A stretch of DNA of 64,000 bases, taken from contig CP126196.1 of the NCBI GenBank assembly GCA_030272155.1, positions 1,116,001 through 1,180,000 of the forward strand, read 5' to 3'. The notes beneath the pieces were generated by a model. It did no database searches. It was not told the DNA's origin and was given only the letters and a program-made list of their open reading frames with translations. Position 1 is the first letter of the stretch. The number at the start of each line of letters is the position of its first letter. This document shows positions 1 through 11,900 of this stretch, piece after piece. This DNA comes from Tetradesmus obliquus. Lineage: Eukaryota > Chlorophyta > Chlorophyceae > Sphaeropleales > Scenedesmaceae. Position numbers and translations under genes: made by a program.

Positions 1-2284
1 GTCCGTGCTTGCAGACACATTGAAAAGCCGACAGTTACGGCAGGCAGCGTGGTTTAACACAGAAATTGTCGCTTTGTTGTTGCTGCCGCAGCTGGCAAAG
101 GCGAAGCAGAAGAAGCCGCCGCCTGAGGAGATCAACGTGGCCTGGAGGGGAGGCCTGGCGCAGCAGCGCGCAGCCATTGAGGCAGCGCAGCGTGCAGCAG
201 CAGAAGCAGCCAAGGCCTTCGGCAGGTGAGGCGGTTCCTGCTATGGAGCATGTAGAGGTGCTGGTGGTGCGCACAAGGACATCAATCTTGCCAGCAAGCA
301 GTGCAGCAGCGTTAGAGTGCTTGCAACGGCTCAGTTGTCACCACAATCTGCGTGTGGCAATGATGGGTTCGCCCAGCCCCTGAGCATCCGCGATTCTGTG
401 TTCACTTGCCTGCGCCGTGCACCGCCATTCATGCGCAGATGCAGTTGCTGCAGGGCATAGTGCTTAGGCACAACCCAACCTCACACGGCATGGAGGCTCC
501 GGCAAGCAGCACTGTCGTGTCACTCTAGAGGATTCTCACCCAATTAGCACTCTAGATGAATCTCACCCAACGTGCTGCCTGCAGTGTTGGCAATCAAGGC
601 TTCTGCCGTTCACCGCCGCCGCCGCCGGTGCTGTTGCTGCTACTGCTGCCGCCGTTGCTTCTTGATGCCGCTGCCGCCCACAGCTCGCGGGGCTTTGACA
701 ACGAGGCTGATGCCGAGCTGCGTGACAGGTCACGCCGGGGCGACGCCATGGCACTAATGCATTCCGTTGCCCACAAGCCACCGCCACCAATGCTGCTGCT
801 GCTGCTGCTGCCGCCGCCCACAGTTCGCGGGGCTTTGACAACGAGGCTGATGCCGAGCTGCGTGACAGGTCGCGCTGGGGCGACCCCATGGCAGGCAAGC
901 TCAAGAAGAAGAAAGGAGGCGATGGCTTTGACCTGCCACCGCCCCTCATCACTGAAGCAAACAAGGCCATGATGGAGGCCTCAGGTGCGGCTGCTGTTTG
1001 TGTTGTTTCTGGTTTGAGGGAGGAAAGGTGTTGGCGGTTTGCCTGCTTGTGGGCATGTATCTGGCTTGTGTTGTTATGGCCATGTTGAGAGGCGTCAGGT
1101 GCGGCTGCTGCATGCTGTGCTGTTGCTGGTTTGCATGCCTGCGGGTGATGGCTTTGACCTGCCGCCCCCCCCCCCCCCCCCCCCCTCATCACTGAAGCAA
1201 ACAAGGCTATGATGGAGGCCTCAGGTGTGGCTGCTGTTTGTGCTGCTGCAATGTTGTGCTTGCATGCATTTTGCTGGTTTGTGTTGTTGCGTTGCTGTGG
1301 CCATGATGCAGGCCTCAGGTGTGGCTGCTGTTCAAGCTGCTAGCTGCTGTTTTGTGTGTGTATTGCTGGCGTGTGTTGTCGTAGCCTAGATGGAAGCCGC
1401 AAGTGCGACTGCTGTGCTGTTGCTGTTTTGTTGGATGCAATCAATGCTGCCTTGTGTCATGTCACCACATGGTCGTACCTATAAGCAAGCACGCAAGCAC
1501 CCAATGACAACCATGTTTGCCTTTCATCTGCTTTTGCCGCACTGCTTCTGTGTTGTTACTGCTGCTGTTGCCGCAGGCTTTGTGGTTCCTCAGGAGGTGC
1601 CGCACGGCTGGCTGCGGCGCGGTGTGCCTGCCCCGGTGAACTGCTACAACGTGTCATCATCTCAACTGCTTCTGTGTTGTTACTGCTGCTGTTGCCGCAG
1701 GCTTTGTGGTCCCTCAGGAGGTGCCACCCCACAGCTGGCTGCGCCGCGGCGTGCCTGCGCCCGTGAACCGCTACAACGTGTCATCCTCTCATCTGCTTCT
1801 GTGTTGTTACTGCTGTTGTTGCCGCAGGCTTTGTGGTTCCTCAGGAGGTGCCACCCCACAGCTGGCTGCGCCGCGGCGTGCCTGCGCCCGTGAACCGCTA
1901 CAACGTCTCATCCTCTTATCTGCTTTTGTGTTGTTACTGTGGTTATTGCAGGCTTTGTGGTCCCTCAGGAGGTGCCACCCCACAGCTGGCTGCGCCGCGG
2001 CGTGCCTGCGCCCGTGAACCGCTACAACGTGTCATCCTCTCATCTGCTTCTGTGTTGTTACTGCTGTTGTTGCCGCAGGCTTTGTGGTCCCTCAGGAGGT
2101 GCCGCCGCACAGCTGGCTGCGGCGCGGCGTGCCTGCGCCCGTGAACCGCTACAACATCCGCCCCGGGCGGCACTGGGACGGCGTGGACCGCAGCAGCGGC
2201 TTTGAGAAGGAGATGTTCAAGATGGTGAATACAAGGAATGCGCAGGAGCTGGAGGCGCGGCTGTGGGCGCAGGAAGACATGTAG
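1..2284 (+). CDS. BUD13: BUD13 pre-mRNA-splicing factor, 3' part (5' end outside window)
   Basis: BUD13/Cwc26 is a subunit of the spliceosomal RES (retention and splicing) complex in the nucleus. Three in-phase exons are visible: 92-225, 824-984 and 2079-2284 (stop TAG 2282-2284). They encode a [10 protein letters not shown] block, an [19 protein letters not shown] block and the family's C-terminal signature [20 protein letters not shown] ending WAQEDM. The WGxGLAQ, RxGDPMA and PGxxWDGVDRSxGFE motifs are typical of BUD13 proteins. Junction phases are 2, then 1, and close cleanly. The N-terminal low-complexity part is upstream of the window. The introns are packed with extra copies of the second and third exons, described separately. 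The identification rests on motif order and the C-terminal end; I consider it secure. Confidence 0.88.
684..1420 (+). repeat. Extra copies of BUD13 middle exon and its donor region
   Basis: The exon used in the model is 824-984. A truncated copy precedes it at 684-752 ([21 protein letters not shown] in the same frame, then diverging). A 3'-half copy follows at 1144-1224, in which the CCACCGCCCC of the parent has grown to a run of 21 C (1165-1185). Shorter copies of the exon end plus donor (GCCTCAGGTGTGG-like) recur near 1083-1110, 1302-1335 and 1390-1420. Seen directly in the sequence. Confidence 0.8.
1560..2160 (+). repeat. Five tandem copies of a BUD13 exon with its acceptor and donor
   Basis: The exon beginning GCTTTGTGGT follows a CAG acceptor at 1577, 1701, 1828, 1952 and 2079, giving periods 124, 127, 124 and 127. 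Copies 1-4 end in CTACAAC followed by GTGTCATC or GTCTCATC, usable as donors, at 1650, 1777, 1904 and 2028. Copy 5 instead runs on into the terminal exon. Copies are 74 or 77 nt, never a multiple of three, and enter in phase 1 but leave in phase 0. Including any extra copy would therefore break the frame. Confidence 0.9.
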
Positions 2285-2362
2285 GCGTGTTGCGCCTTTC
2301 ACAGCTGGCGAAATCGCTCATCATTTGGAGCTGTTGGTTGCCCAGTGAGCCTGTTATTGGCT

Positions 2363-2367
2363 TGTAA
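2363..2367 (+). terminator. Poly(A) signal TGTAA of BUD13
   Basis: TGTAA lies 79 nt after the BUD13 stop codon. This pentamer is the usual poly(A) signal in Chlamydomonas and related chlorophytes. If used, the decayed terminal-exon copy at 2437-2529 would lie outside the transcript. Confidence 0.5.
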
Positions 2368-2436
2368 TAGTGTTGCCGTTGTGCGGCTCTATATAGGGAG
2401 GTGCCGGTACACGTGGGGTGGGCTGGCGCGGGCAGA

Positions 2437-2529
2437 GCAGCAGCGGCTTTGAGAAGGAGATGTTCAAGATGGTTGATACAAGGAATGCGCAGGAGCTGGA
2501 GGCGCGGCTGTGGGCTAGGAGGACATGTA
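2437..2529 (+). pseudogene. Decayed second copy of the BUD13 terminal exon
   Basis: The stretch from AGCAGCGGCTTTGAG to GGACATGTAG repeats 2188-2284 with few changes (for example GTGAAT to GTTGAT). A one-base loss in GTGGGC(G)CAGG shifts the frame before the EDM end. It lies past the authentic stop. A weaker echo of the last 25 nt is seen around 2868-2896. Confidence 0.8.
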
Positions 2530-3532
2530 GAAGGGCAAATCTATACATGTATGTAGTCATATGGTAGGTGGCCTGTCCAGCGCAAGGAGAGCAGCTGGCT
2601 GCTGTTTGGAGCCGTGAGGGCTATGCTTTTGTAAATATGGTGACAGAAGCAAGATCAACTGCTGCGCCGTACCTCTGGATGTCATCTGGTTGTTGTGTGT
2701 TGTGGCAGTTGCAAGGCCGCAACTGCCAGCTGAGTGTTTTGCCTCATCATCGTTGTGCTCGGCCTTCAAGCCTCCTGATCAGGGCATCGGCTTCTTTGAG
2801 TGCTCTCTGGGTGATCTATGGTGCAGCAATATGCAGCTGCGCTTCTGTTCTGTTGTTCTTTCGCGGTGGGCCGCGGGGCCGGCGGAGGACATGTAGCGGA
2901 GTTGTTGGCAGTGTCACCAGTTTGCATTCAGAGGATGCAGGCCAACGGAGACCCACTACGGTGGCTATCCTATCGGGCTTTTTTTCCGCTGCCAGGCTGT
3001 ACTGTTACACTGGCATTTTAGGCTGGAAGAAATCTCTGTTAATTGCTGCAGAGCAAAACATGGCCTGTATATCTCACTGTCCACTTTCCTCGAACATCTA
3101 CAAGCACAGGACTTCACTGTCAACATCAGGCCCAGCAGCAACAGCAGCAGCAGCAGCAGCAGCAGCACCTGTAGCCACAGCAGATGGCCAGTTCTAGCTC
3201 ATGTCAGGTGGTGTGCAGTTTGGTAACTAAACCAATGAAAACATCGCCAGTTATAGCTCATGAAAAAGCAAGCAAAACAAGATCAAGCAGTTATGAACAT
3301 TTCCCTGCATATCCATGGCAGTGCACTGATCCTGGTGCGAGTGTGACGGCCCGTCACTGTGACGGGTTCGGCAAAAAACATGTCTCAGGGCAATGTGCAC
3401 CGCTTGCAGCAGCACCTGCACATTCAAGAACTTAAACGTAAACAAAACCGTTTGTTTTGTTCAACCCCTGACTCTTGCTAAGCACCCCGTTGCAGGGCGT
3501 ACGCCTTCAAGGCTTGGGCGAGGTAGTGAGCC
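2530..3532. other. Intergenic stretch, no gene seen
   Basis: No open frame here has coherent codon use or a recognisable domain. It holds a short CAG run (about 3133-3167) and ends at the inverted-repeat element that starts at 3533. Confidence 0.5.
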
Positions 3533-3567
3533 ACTATGGTCACCGAGATGTCCAGCTGCATGTCCAG
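3533..3567 (+). repeat. Left terminal inverted repeat
   Basis: Exact reverse complement of 6220-6254 over 35 bases, bordered outside by GAGCC. Confidence 0.9.
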
Positions 3568-6219
3568 GCATGTCCAGTTGCATGGTGTGCAACTGGACAT
3601 GCCATGTGGCATGTCCAGTGTGAGACTGGACATGGCCATGTCCAGCATGCTGCTGGACATCGAGTAGGTGACTGGACACGATACTGGACACGGCAATTGG
3701 ACTTTCATCAACTGCCTATTACCGTTATATCAAACGTATTTGATGCAGTAAACAAGTGTTCGCGGCAGGACAGCAATGTCGAGGTGCTTGGGTTTGCGCC
3801 CTCGACCCCCTGGTACCAAGTCACTGCAGCTGCAACTGCCAAGTGGGCAAGTGACCCATGGGCTGTAACACAATCAGCATGTAGCTGCTGCAATACAAAC
3901 AGAATCTGGCAGCTGCTGCAATCACAACAACATTAACAGCACGCAGCTGCTGCATGACAGCAAAGGCACCCAGCTGCTGCAATCACAACATAAGCAGCGA
4001 GGACACCACGCGGAACAGCTGCCAAGAACTGCATTGACAAGATTGCGTCTCTACCACTTGTACAGATGATGCCTATGCCAACTGCATTCACTGTGCATCC
4101 TGTTGCAGGCAGCGCCAGCACAGCAACGCACCAGCTGCCACTACCGCTGCATGCCACCATCTGCCAACGAAAACATACAAGTTCCAGCAGCTGCTGATCG
4201 CGCACTGGTGTCTGCGTAGCCGGCATCAACTGCGAGTTGGCAGGCTGCCACTGCCTGCATTGTACATGTGTAGCGGTTGTTTCAAAGAACACCCCTGCAG
4301 CAGTGCAGCAGAAACAGAGCAGCTGCACTTACATTTGCATGCTGCAGCTTAGGATGTGGCACTTGTTGAGGTTGGCGTTATCTCAATCAAGGTCTGGGCC
4401 AACCGGCGTTTGCGCGTTGATTGGCGCCCGCCACGCACCACTACATGCAACACTACAGAGCAGCAGCATTTGCGCCAACATAATCGCTGCCACTGAATCG
4501 CACATATGAGGCAGACTGCTAGCAATGCCACACCGCTCAAGCTCACCAGGAAGTGCATCAGCCATGCCACGCTGCCGGAAAGTCGGCCCCTGTGTCTCTA
4601 TAGGGAAGGTCTGCGCACCAACAGAGGTCTCATGTCAATATATCACAATGGTGGTCTCCAAGCAGGCTGTCTGCTGCTGCATTAGATACAGTGGCGCCAT
4701 GCTGACTGCAATCAAGTAGGACCCATGCACGCAGGAAGTAGAAGCTGGATGGGTGGCGCGCACACCACATGGAGGGCATTGCGAGCAAGTATGGTGTGTG
4801 TGAAGTGCGTCGCAAGCACGTTCCACATTATGCAACTGCTGGCCTGCTGGGCATGCTGTCTGCTGCGTGCGTATGTTCATGCACGCGTTGCCAAGAATTA
4901 TCACGACAAGCCCTGCAGCAAGTGGCATGCTCTTGATTGGGAGAGCTGTCACTTCACAGCAGCAGCAGCAGTAGCAGCAGCTGTAACCTGCTACCTGTTA
5001 TGTTCTAACGTTTTCGTTGTTCTGACCTACCTGTGATGCTGGGAGACGGGCAGCTGACAGGAGCCTGCACACAGCAGCAGCAGCCACGCAGGTGACACAC
5101 AACTGCACCTGTGGACAACCTGCATGCACCCAGCCTCTACAGCTGACATAGCACTGCTGATGCTGCTGTACCTGAAACTGATCTTGATCTGGTGATGGTG
5201 TGATCATTCCTGCGACAGTACTGCTGCACTGCTGCAACTGTAGCTGCTGCTGCTGCTGCTGCTGTGAGCTGGGCGCCCTAGCAGCTGCAGGGCTGGGTGC
5301 TGTCGTTTCAGCCGCTGCTGATCTGGGTAAGAGTCGCTCACCATGTCATCAAAGTATCAAGATAAGCAGTAGCAGCTCCATGCGCTTTCTACAGCATTGA
5401 AATCCTGCAGGATCAACCTTGCAGCTGCATAGTGCTTCAAGGACTGCTGCTGCTCAATGAGCAGGCGTCTGCAGCCTCACAAACGCCCAATAACCGCTTT
5501 GATCTGTTGTCATTCATTAACGCTTTCAGCGATGGTCTCTGCCAGTGGACACGAGCTTGCAGTCTGTTTCAGCCGCGTGCACCATATGCAACGCAGCAGC
5601 AGTGCGCGACACAGGTGCGATCGCTGTAATGCTTCAGCAGTAATCATATTGATCATCGTTTGCAGCTGTTTGCTTACCAGTAGACGAACAGTTCACGAGC
5701 GTATGCCATCTGACCATTTTGTATTTTAACAAGTGACACACCTTGCAGCAGCGCGCAATGGGGCTATACGGGCCACTAAACTTACTGTAATAGAACTAAA
5801 CGATGTGTTTGGAAGGCTGCTGCTTCGGCAGCGGGGGAAAGTCGTGCAATGCTGTAGTGACATGCTGATCTTCGTCTTGAGGCGCTGTCGTGCCATAAGA
5901 CACCATAAATGCTGCTATATATGATGATTCTTTGCTTTATCGCACGCTTTGGCGTGAATATCAAGCCGGTGTTGACGTGATATCGACAAACCCTACAGCA
6001 AGCCCATGGGCTGGCCAGCTGACGTGCTGCTGTTCAGCGACACAGTGTAAGCGGCATACATGCAACAACACCTACTTGCGGCGTTTCAGCTGGGTATCGT
6101 GCCGTACAACGCATCAGCAGCAGCACATGTCCATCTGCAGGCAGACTGCCAGTCCAGTGGACCTGCAACTGGACATGCAAACCCACCAACTGGACACGAT
6201 TTGGTGCCACTGGACATGG

Positions 6220-6254
6220 CTGGACATGCAGCTGGACATCTCGGTGACCATAGT
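6220..6254 (-). repeat. Right terminal inverted repeat
   Basis: Exact reverse complement of 3533-3567, bordered outside by GAGCC at 6255-6259. Confidence 0.9.
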
Positions 6255-6259
6255 GAGCC

Positions 6260-7325
6260 CTAAACCGCAGATCAAGCTACGACAGCATTCTGTGTTGCTT
6301 TTGGACCGTGTGGTCGTAGCAATTCTATCACTCCTGTGTTTATTATTAGCAATTTTGAGTGTTACCGAGCGCTGATGCTTCTGTGACCAGCGCAAACAAG
6401 CGTCCTGACTGTCCATCCGTGAAAGCACCTGTCTCCAAACCCAATGCTCCATTGATCAGATCTAGCGACGCTTTGATCACGCTTGTTGCTCATCTAATCA
6501 GACTTACAGGTCTGTAGCGGCTGGCAGGAGGGCTGGCGGTGCAGCAGGGACAACCCTACAGCAGCAGAACTACTGCTTTGTGTCACCAACGCTCTCATCC
6601 CTGCTGCAAGCGCGGTGAGTCGAGTACGCCGTGATAAGCTTTTTAGTTTTTTGGGTTTGTGTAAGAGTGTGTTTGCAGCGATGGCAGGCGCACGGGCGAT
6701 CCGCTCAGCGTTCAGCACTGCTCTAAGAGAGTGCTCTCAGAGCACCCCTGTCGTGATGCCCATGTAGCATTCTGTCCTCTTTGATAGCGTTTACAACAGA
6801 TCGTAACAGCCGAGTAAGCTGGCTGGGCAGCATCATTCCGTGATCAAGATACGAACACCGCTGATGTACATGTCCGAACAGTGCCTCACTGCTCGGCAGC
6901 ACTGAGTGCTGAACGAGCAATAAGGCTGCTGAGTGATCAGTGCACGTCAACACACAGTACTCACGACATACTGCTGCAGGCAGCCCCGGCCTGTGCATGC
7001 AGCAGGGTCTGACAGTGTCACTGTCACAGTGGGCACGTAATGAGACTGCTGGAAGTGCAGCAGCAGCGCCAGCAGCAGCAGCAGCACCAGCATCAGCAAC
7101 AGCTGAAGGAGGCGGTAAGTGAGAGCGTGAGCATGACGTGCCTAAGTTCGAGCTGTTTGGTGTGGGCCCTCGAGTCCATGCAGGCTCCAGGACCAGGACC
7201 CCACGTCTTGGCAAGCACTGCTGACGAGCACTTGAAATACAACGCAGTGCTCTGTACATGTTCAAACGTGGCTTTTGCTGAATCAATGCAGGACTACACC
7301 TCTATCCACTACAGGATTAAGCAGC
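6260..7325. other. Upstream region of the CCP-protein gene
   Basis: No supported gene. Long frames here (for example on the minus strand across 6723-7286) have no recognisable domain and no consistent splice context. A CAG-rich patch lies at 7050-7110. The promoter of the gene starting at 7326 should lie here, but I see no distinctive motif. Confidence 0.4.
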
Positions 7326-8875
7326 ATGACACCAAGGAGCACGGGTGTGAGGCTGGCTGCCTGGCTGGTGCTGATGCTAGCAGCTACTGTATGCAGCTGT
7401 GAGCAAAAGGCCGCACTTGGTGAGGCTGTATCTCTAGGCTGGGGTGATGCTAGACATGGGCGAGTAGCAGACCCTTTAAACGGCGATTTTAAAGAGCTCG
7501 GCGGGCGGCTCGGAGCATCAACAACAACAGCAGCAGCAACAGCAACGCAGCAGCAGCAGCAGCAGCAGCAGCAACAATGCAGCAGCAATAGAAGCAACAT
7601 CAATGCTGCAGCAGCGATGCAGCAGCAGTACAGCAGCAGCTCTGCTGCAGCAGCGATGCAGCAGCAGCATTGCAGTAGCAGCAGCAGCAGCAGCAGCATT
7701 TCTGTAGTGCAGTGCTGCCGTGTGCAGCCATGTTGTTAACGATTGCATGCACTTGCAGTAACTGAAGGAACCAGGGCACCATTAAAATGATCGCATCTGC
7801 TACCCCTTGCCCAGTTTACTACAGGATAACAAATGCATCCTGCGACTCTTTGTTGATAGCAATTGCTCTGACTTGAATTGACAGCATATTGTAATGCTCA
7901 TCATGTGCAGAATAGCAACTATCTTTGTACAAGTGTTTGCCAAGCGCAGCAGCAGCCGACCAAGCTTATGCACGCTTATGCACGCTTGGCAAGACCCTCC
8001 TCAAGACGGCTGCTTGCAACAGCCTTCATTGTGGATGGAGAATTCATTGCATCCGGCTACCCCGCTGGAAACATATTTCTGAACCTCGCTAATGTCCCTA
8101 GCACCTGCTCGGCCAACCGACCATGTGGCAACGTAAATGGCCCCAACGTGAGCTGGCTTGTGCCTGGCAGCAGAGCGGGGAACCCACTCAGTGGGTAAAA
8201 TGATGTCAACTTTTCATTGTCAATACCAGTTGCGCGATGATGATACTTTTATCCGTTGCGTGATACCGCTCACAGGGAATGTGCAGCCTTTCCAGATCTA
8301 GTCTAAACTCAGCATCGTTTACCCTTCTCATGCATGCTACTACGGCAGTGCCGGCACCATTCAGGTGATACGTTCCATGCTGCTTTTATTTATACAAATG
8401 GTCAGCGCGCAGGGTACTCAACACATGTAAAGTTTTGCGACGCCAATTGGCAGTTGCAGCTGCAATCAAAGGCTTGCATGTAGGTCAACTCTCTGTCAGC
8501 ATTCTGTCCAGAGTCTGCCCTGGAACAAGCGCATCAGTACCAGTAGCACATGTCGCTGCCTGCTCTGCCCCGCCACGTGCCAACCCAGGGTGTGGTTGTG
8601 GCCGATGACGTGGTGGAGTTTGCTTACAAAGATGCCTACGTCGAGCTGGAGCTAGACATCACCAGCTTGTGAGAACTAGGACACACTGGGCACTGCCCTT
8701 GCTTGAAGCAGCAACTTTGATGCAAGCTTATGGGAAGCAAGAAACCCGGGTGGCGCATATGCGTTCTTGGGCTCAGACGGCCCCGATGTTGTGACTGCAG
8801 CAGCCAGAGAGCCGCGCCCAATGCTGCATATGTGTAGATGCTTGCAACCCGGGTGCTATGGCTTGCATTGTAACC

Positions 8876-8908
<33 letters not shown>

Positions 8909-11900
8909 CAACCCGGTTGTGTAGGTGGCACCGTACAGCTTATGTCAAGCGCAGCCTCTGCATGAGCTCATATCTCGAGGTATGGCACGTGGCATCATTG
9001 CGAGTGCTGCCATCAAGCCATGCCCGGCCCGTAGTTCACGCACCCCAATGCGAGTGCTGCCATCAAGCCATGCCCGGCCCGTAGTTCACGCACCCCAACG
9101 CTGTTGTGTTACTGATTGCAGTGGCCTTGTGTCTGTCACTTTCAAGGGGCTTCAGGCCTTGACCAGCAACTGGTTATTCAAGCTGCGCACTGCATCAGCG
9201 TGTGCTGTGCCACTTCCGGGAGGTGTTTTTGGAACCGCCCGTTCAACTTGGACTATCCAGGGAGAGCTATCTGGCGAGACAATCACCACAATCACCTTGG
9301 ATCCGCCGCCTGCACCGACCCCCTTCATCACAACCTTTTCTCAATGGGTAAGTGGGGTATGCAAAGTGAATTCAATTGTGTGAGTGGACCACGTGACAGT
9401 TTGCCGCAATACATCAGTGCCACTATGTATAACGTTGTCCTCTACATCACCTTGAGCACATGCAGCTCTCGAAGCACGGCACAAGTGTTAGAGATGACCT
9501 CTGTACAACTTGTACGCCACATAACAGAAGTCTTGCTTGAAGCCAGCACGTTGGCATCTCTGGTTGCCACACAACGGCTGTGCAGTTGCTGCCTTACACA
9601 TGTTCGCCGGGCAGACTCTGCAGCATCTGTGGTGCTGCATGCCCACTACTTGGGACAGCTGTGGGGTGAACTTTAAACGCACTAGTGCATGCAGTACTGC
9701 TGCAGCGCTGTTGTTTCCACGCGCATGTTGCAAAGATGGGCTCTGCTCTGACTGCAGTCTCTGTGTTGTAAGGTGCCACATTTTTCAACTCATCTGACGG
9801 CCAACTTAGTTTCAGACACGCGGCCTGTCCCTCAGGCAATGTGTCGGGGCTCAAGTATGCATCACGCACAACCGGCATCACACATACCCAACTCAGCAAG
9901 TTTCTGTGTGTGCTGCTGCTATGCCACTGCCTCGTGCGCAGACACCGTGCACAGGTGAGTTGCTAGGAATGCAACACATGGCGAGTGTAGGTGCACGTTG
10001 AAACTGGCGATGCGCAACTGCTGTAAGCATGTTGAGTGTCAGTACAGCCGTGCCAGCACTTTGTAGCTCATGCACAACAGCATGAATTGCGCAACACGTC
10101 TGTCGAACTGCACAGCTTCGTAGGCAAGCACATTATATGCTATCATTGTCCAAGCATTTAGTAGCGCACTGCGGCTTTGAAAGCTGGTTGTTGCTCCTAT
10201 ATGTCGTGCTGGCTGCCTGTCCATATCCATGGGCACAGGATCGGCAGAACAGTTCACACAGCGACTGTGCAATGGTGGCCTCCTGTTTGATCCATCAAGA
10301 CTGATAGAAATTCTCTGAACCCTGCCGACCATGCTTTGCACTGCAATGCTTGCTGCTGCAGCACCATCAACATGCGCAACGCTGCCGCTGCCAGGAGCTG
10401 ACCGCTCTAGCTGCACCTGGCCGCTGGCATTGGGCGATACCTGTGACCTGGCTTGCCAGTCAGGGTTTGCCCCGCAGGGCTCCCTGCGCGCTGTCTGCAC
10501 CCAACCGTTTGGATTGCCTGCAAACATTGCGGTCAGCGGGTCATGTGTCCCCCGTCGTGAGTAACTGCAGCTACCACTGCAAGGTGTGCATGCTTGTAGT
10601 GGCTGTGAGTGACATCCTGCTAGCATGGCATATGGTGTCGACTTATTTTGAACAAAGACACAGTGTTCAATCCTTTACTGGCCAGGCATGTTATCTGACA
10701 CAAGGGTCCAGGGGTGCTTCATATTTGGACTCAGTCAGAGTGACCCCTATTCCACCTAGGAGGCGTTTAGCTGTCATTGCTTCCGCCCTTTTGGGCATGA
10801 TGACAATGTGAGCTGGAAACGCTAACAGCATCACCTGACCGTGACGGCTGCTCTACTCATGGTGGCATGATGACAGCTGTCACGGTGGCGGGCTTAATTG
10901 ATGTTATTCAGCAGAAAACCTGAAGACATAATTTGGAGCTGCGCCGCAGCCATCCCGTAGTCATATGCTTGCTTTGCGGACACGCATCTGTTGACAGGCG
11001 TGTTTGCTGATGCAGGCTGCATAACGCTGCCGGATGTTCCCGATTCAAGCCCGCAAAGCTGTCCCCTGCCACTAGCATGGGGTGCAAGCTGTGACCTGGC
11101 TTGCCTGCCAGGGTACGCCCCACAGGGCTCCCTACGGGCTGTCTGCAACGTCCCGTCTGGGCGTGATGCAGTTGTAACTGCCGTCACTGGATTGTGTGTT
11201 GCCCAAGGTTGGTTTTGCAGTGGTTCCTGTCACAGATTGAGGCAGCAACTCTGACCATTGCCTGCCATGCCATGGCAGTGCATCACTGATGATATCACTT
11301 GAAGACATATTCGGGCGGCATGGCATGGTTTTTGCAACACCCAGGTGCATTTACCGCAGCAGCCATGCAAACAGAGGGCGATGCACTCGTTATCAGGTGT
11401 TAATGTGTGCCAACTGCAGCCCTCTACTCCTATTCCTGTTATGTCACACACTCTACCGTGCAATGCTTGCCATGTAGCGTGCACCGACAAGCCACCCGCT
11501 ATTGCCAACGGGCAGTGGGACTGCATTATCACCGGCATTGGCCAAGCCTGCACGGCAAAGTGCAACCCTGGATTTGACTATGGAGCACCTCCTGCAGCGC
11601 AGTGCATTGCCATCCCTTGGTCAGCCGACAACAACACAGCCACTTCCTGGTTGCCAACCAACGGCTCCTGCCAGCCTTGGCCGTTCATTCCCAACTCAGA
11701 CATTGTGTTTCAGACAGCGAGCATGCAGCTGAGTTTGGCGTTCTCTGGCAGCTGCACCAAGCAAGCAGCTGATGCTCTTGTAAATGGCTTGGTAAATGAC
11801 CTGCAGCAACTGCTGGGCAGCACTGCTGATGTCACCACCGTCACCGTCACAAGAGGCATCTGCAGCAGCAGCTCTAGACGCTGGGTGAGTGGCGCGTGCG

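Larger units (their letters stand above)
3533..6254. mobile_element. 2.7-kb terminal-inverted-repeat (foldback-like) DNA element
   Basis: The ends 3533-3567 and 6220-6254 are perfect 35-bp inverted repeats (outermost bases ACTATGGTCACCGAGATG). The match continues inward for about 10 more bases after one mismatch. The element is flanked on both sides by GAGCC (3528-3532 and 6255-6259), a 5-bp target-site duplication. Next to both ends the heptamer TGTCCAG or its complement CTGGACA recurs many times (about 3550-3700 and 6150-6245) and forms hairpins such as 3569-3582 with 3588-3601 (14-bp arms). The interior contains poly-CAG stretches and no frame recognisable as a transposase, so it looks non-autonomous. 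The 5-bp duplication does not point clearly to a common plant superfamily. Confidence 0.75.

Noticed and set aside
563..1204. Minus-strand frame of 213 codons
   Set aside because: Antisense to BUD13 exons and CTG runs; no recognisable domain and no consistent splice sites.
2568..3197. Plus-strand frame of 209 codons after BUD13
   Set aside because: Mixed composition with no family motif, ends in a CAG-run Ala tract, overlaps other equally open frames.
3533..6254. LTR retrotransposon interpretation (5-bp duplication)
   Set aside because: The terminal repeats are inverted, not direct, and there is no gag or polymerase-like frame.
6723..7286. Minus-strand frame of 187 codons
   Set aside because: No domain, no clear start context, includes CTG-derived Ala runs. 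Left as intergenic.
10039..10626. Minus-strand frame of 195 codons
   Set aside because: Antisense to the CCP1 exon, whose cysteine pattern and phase-1 boundaries support the plus strand.
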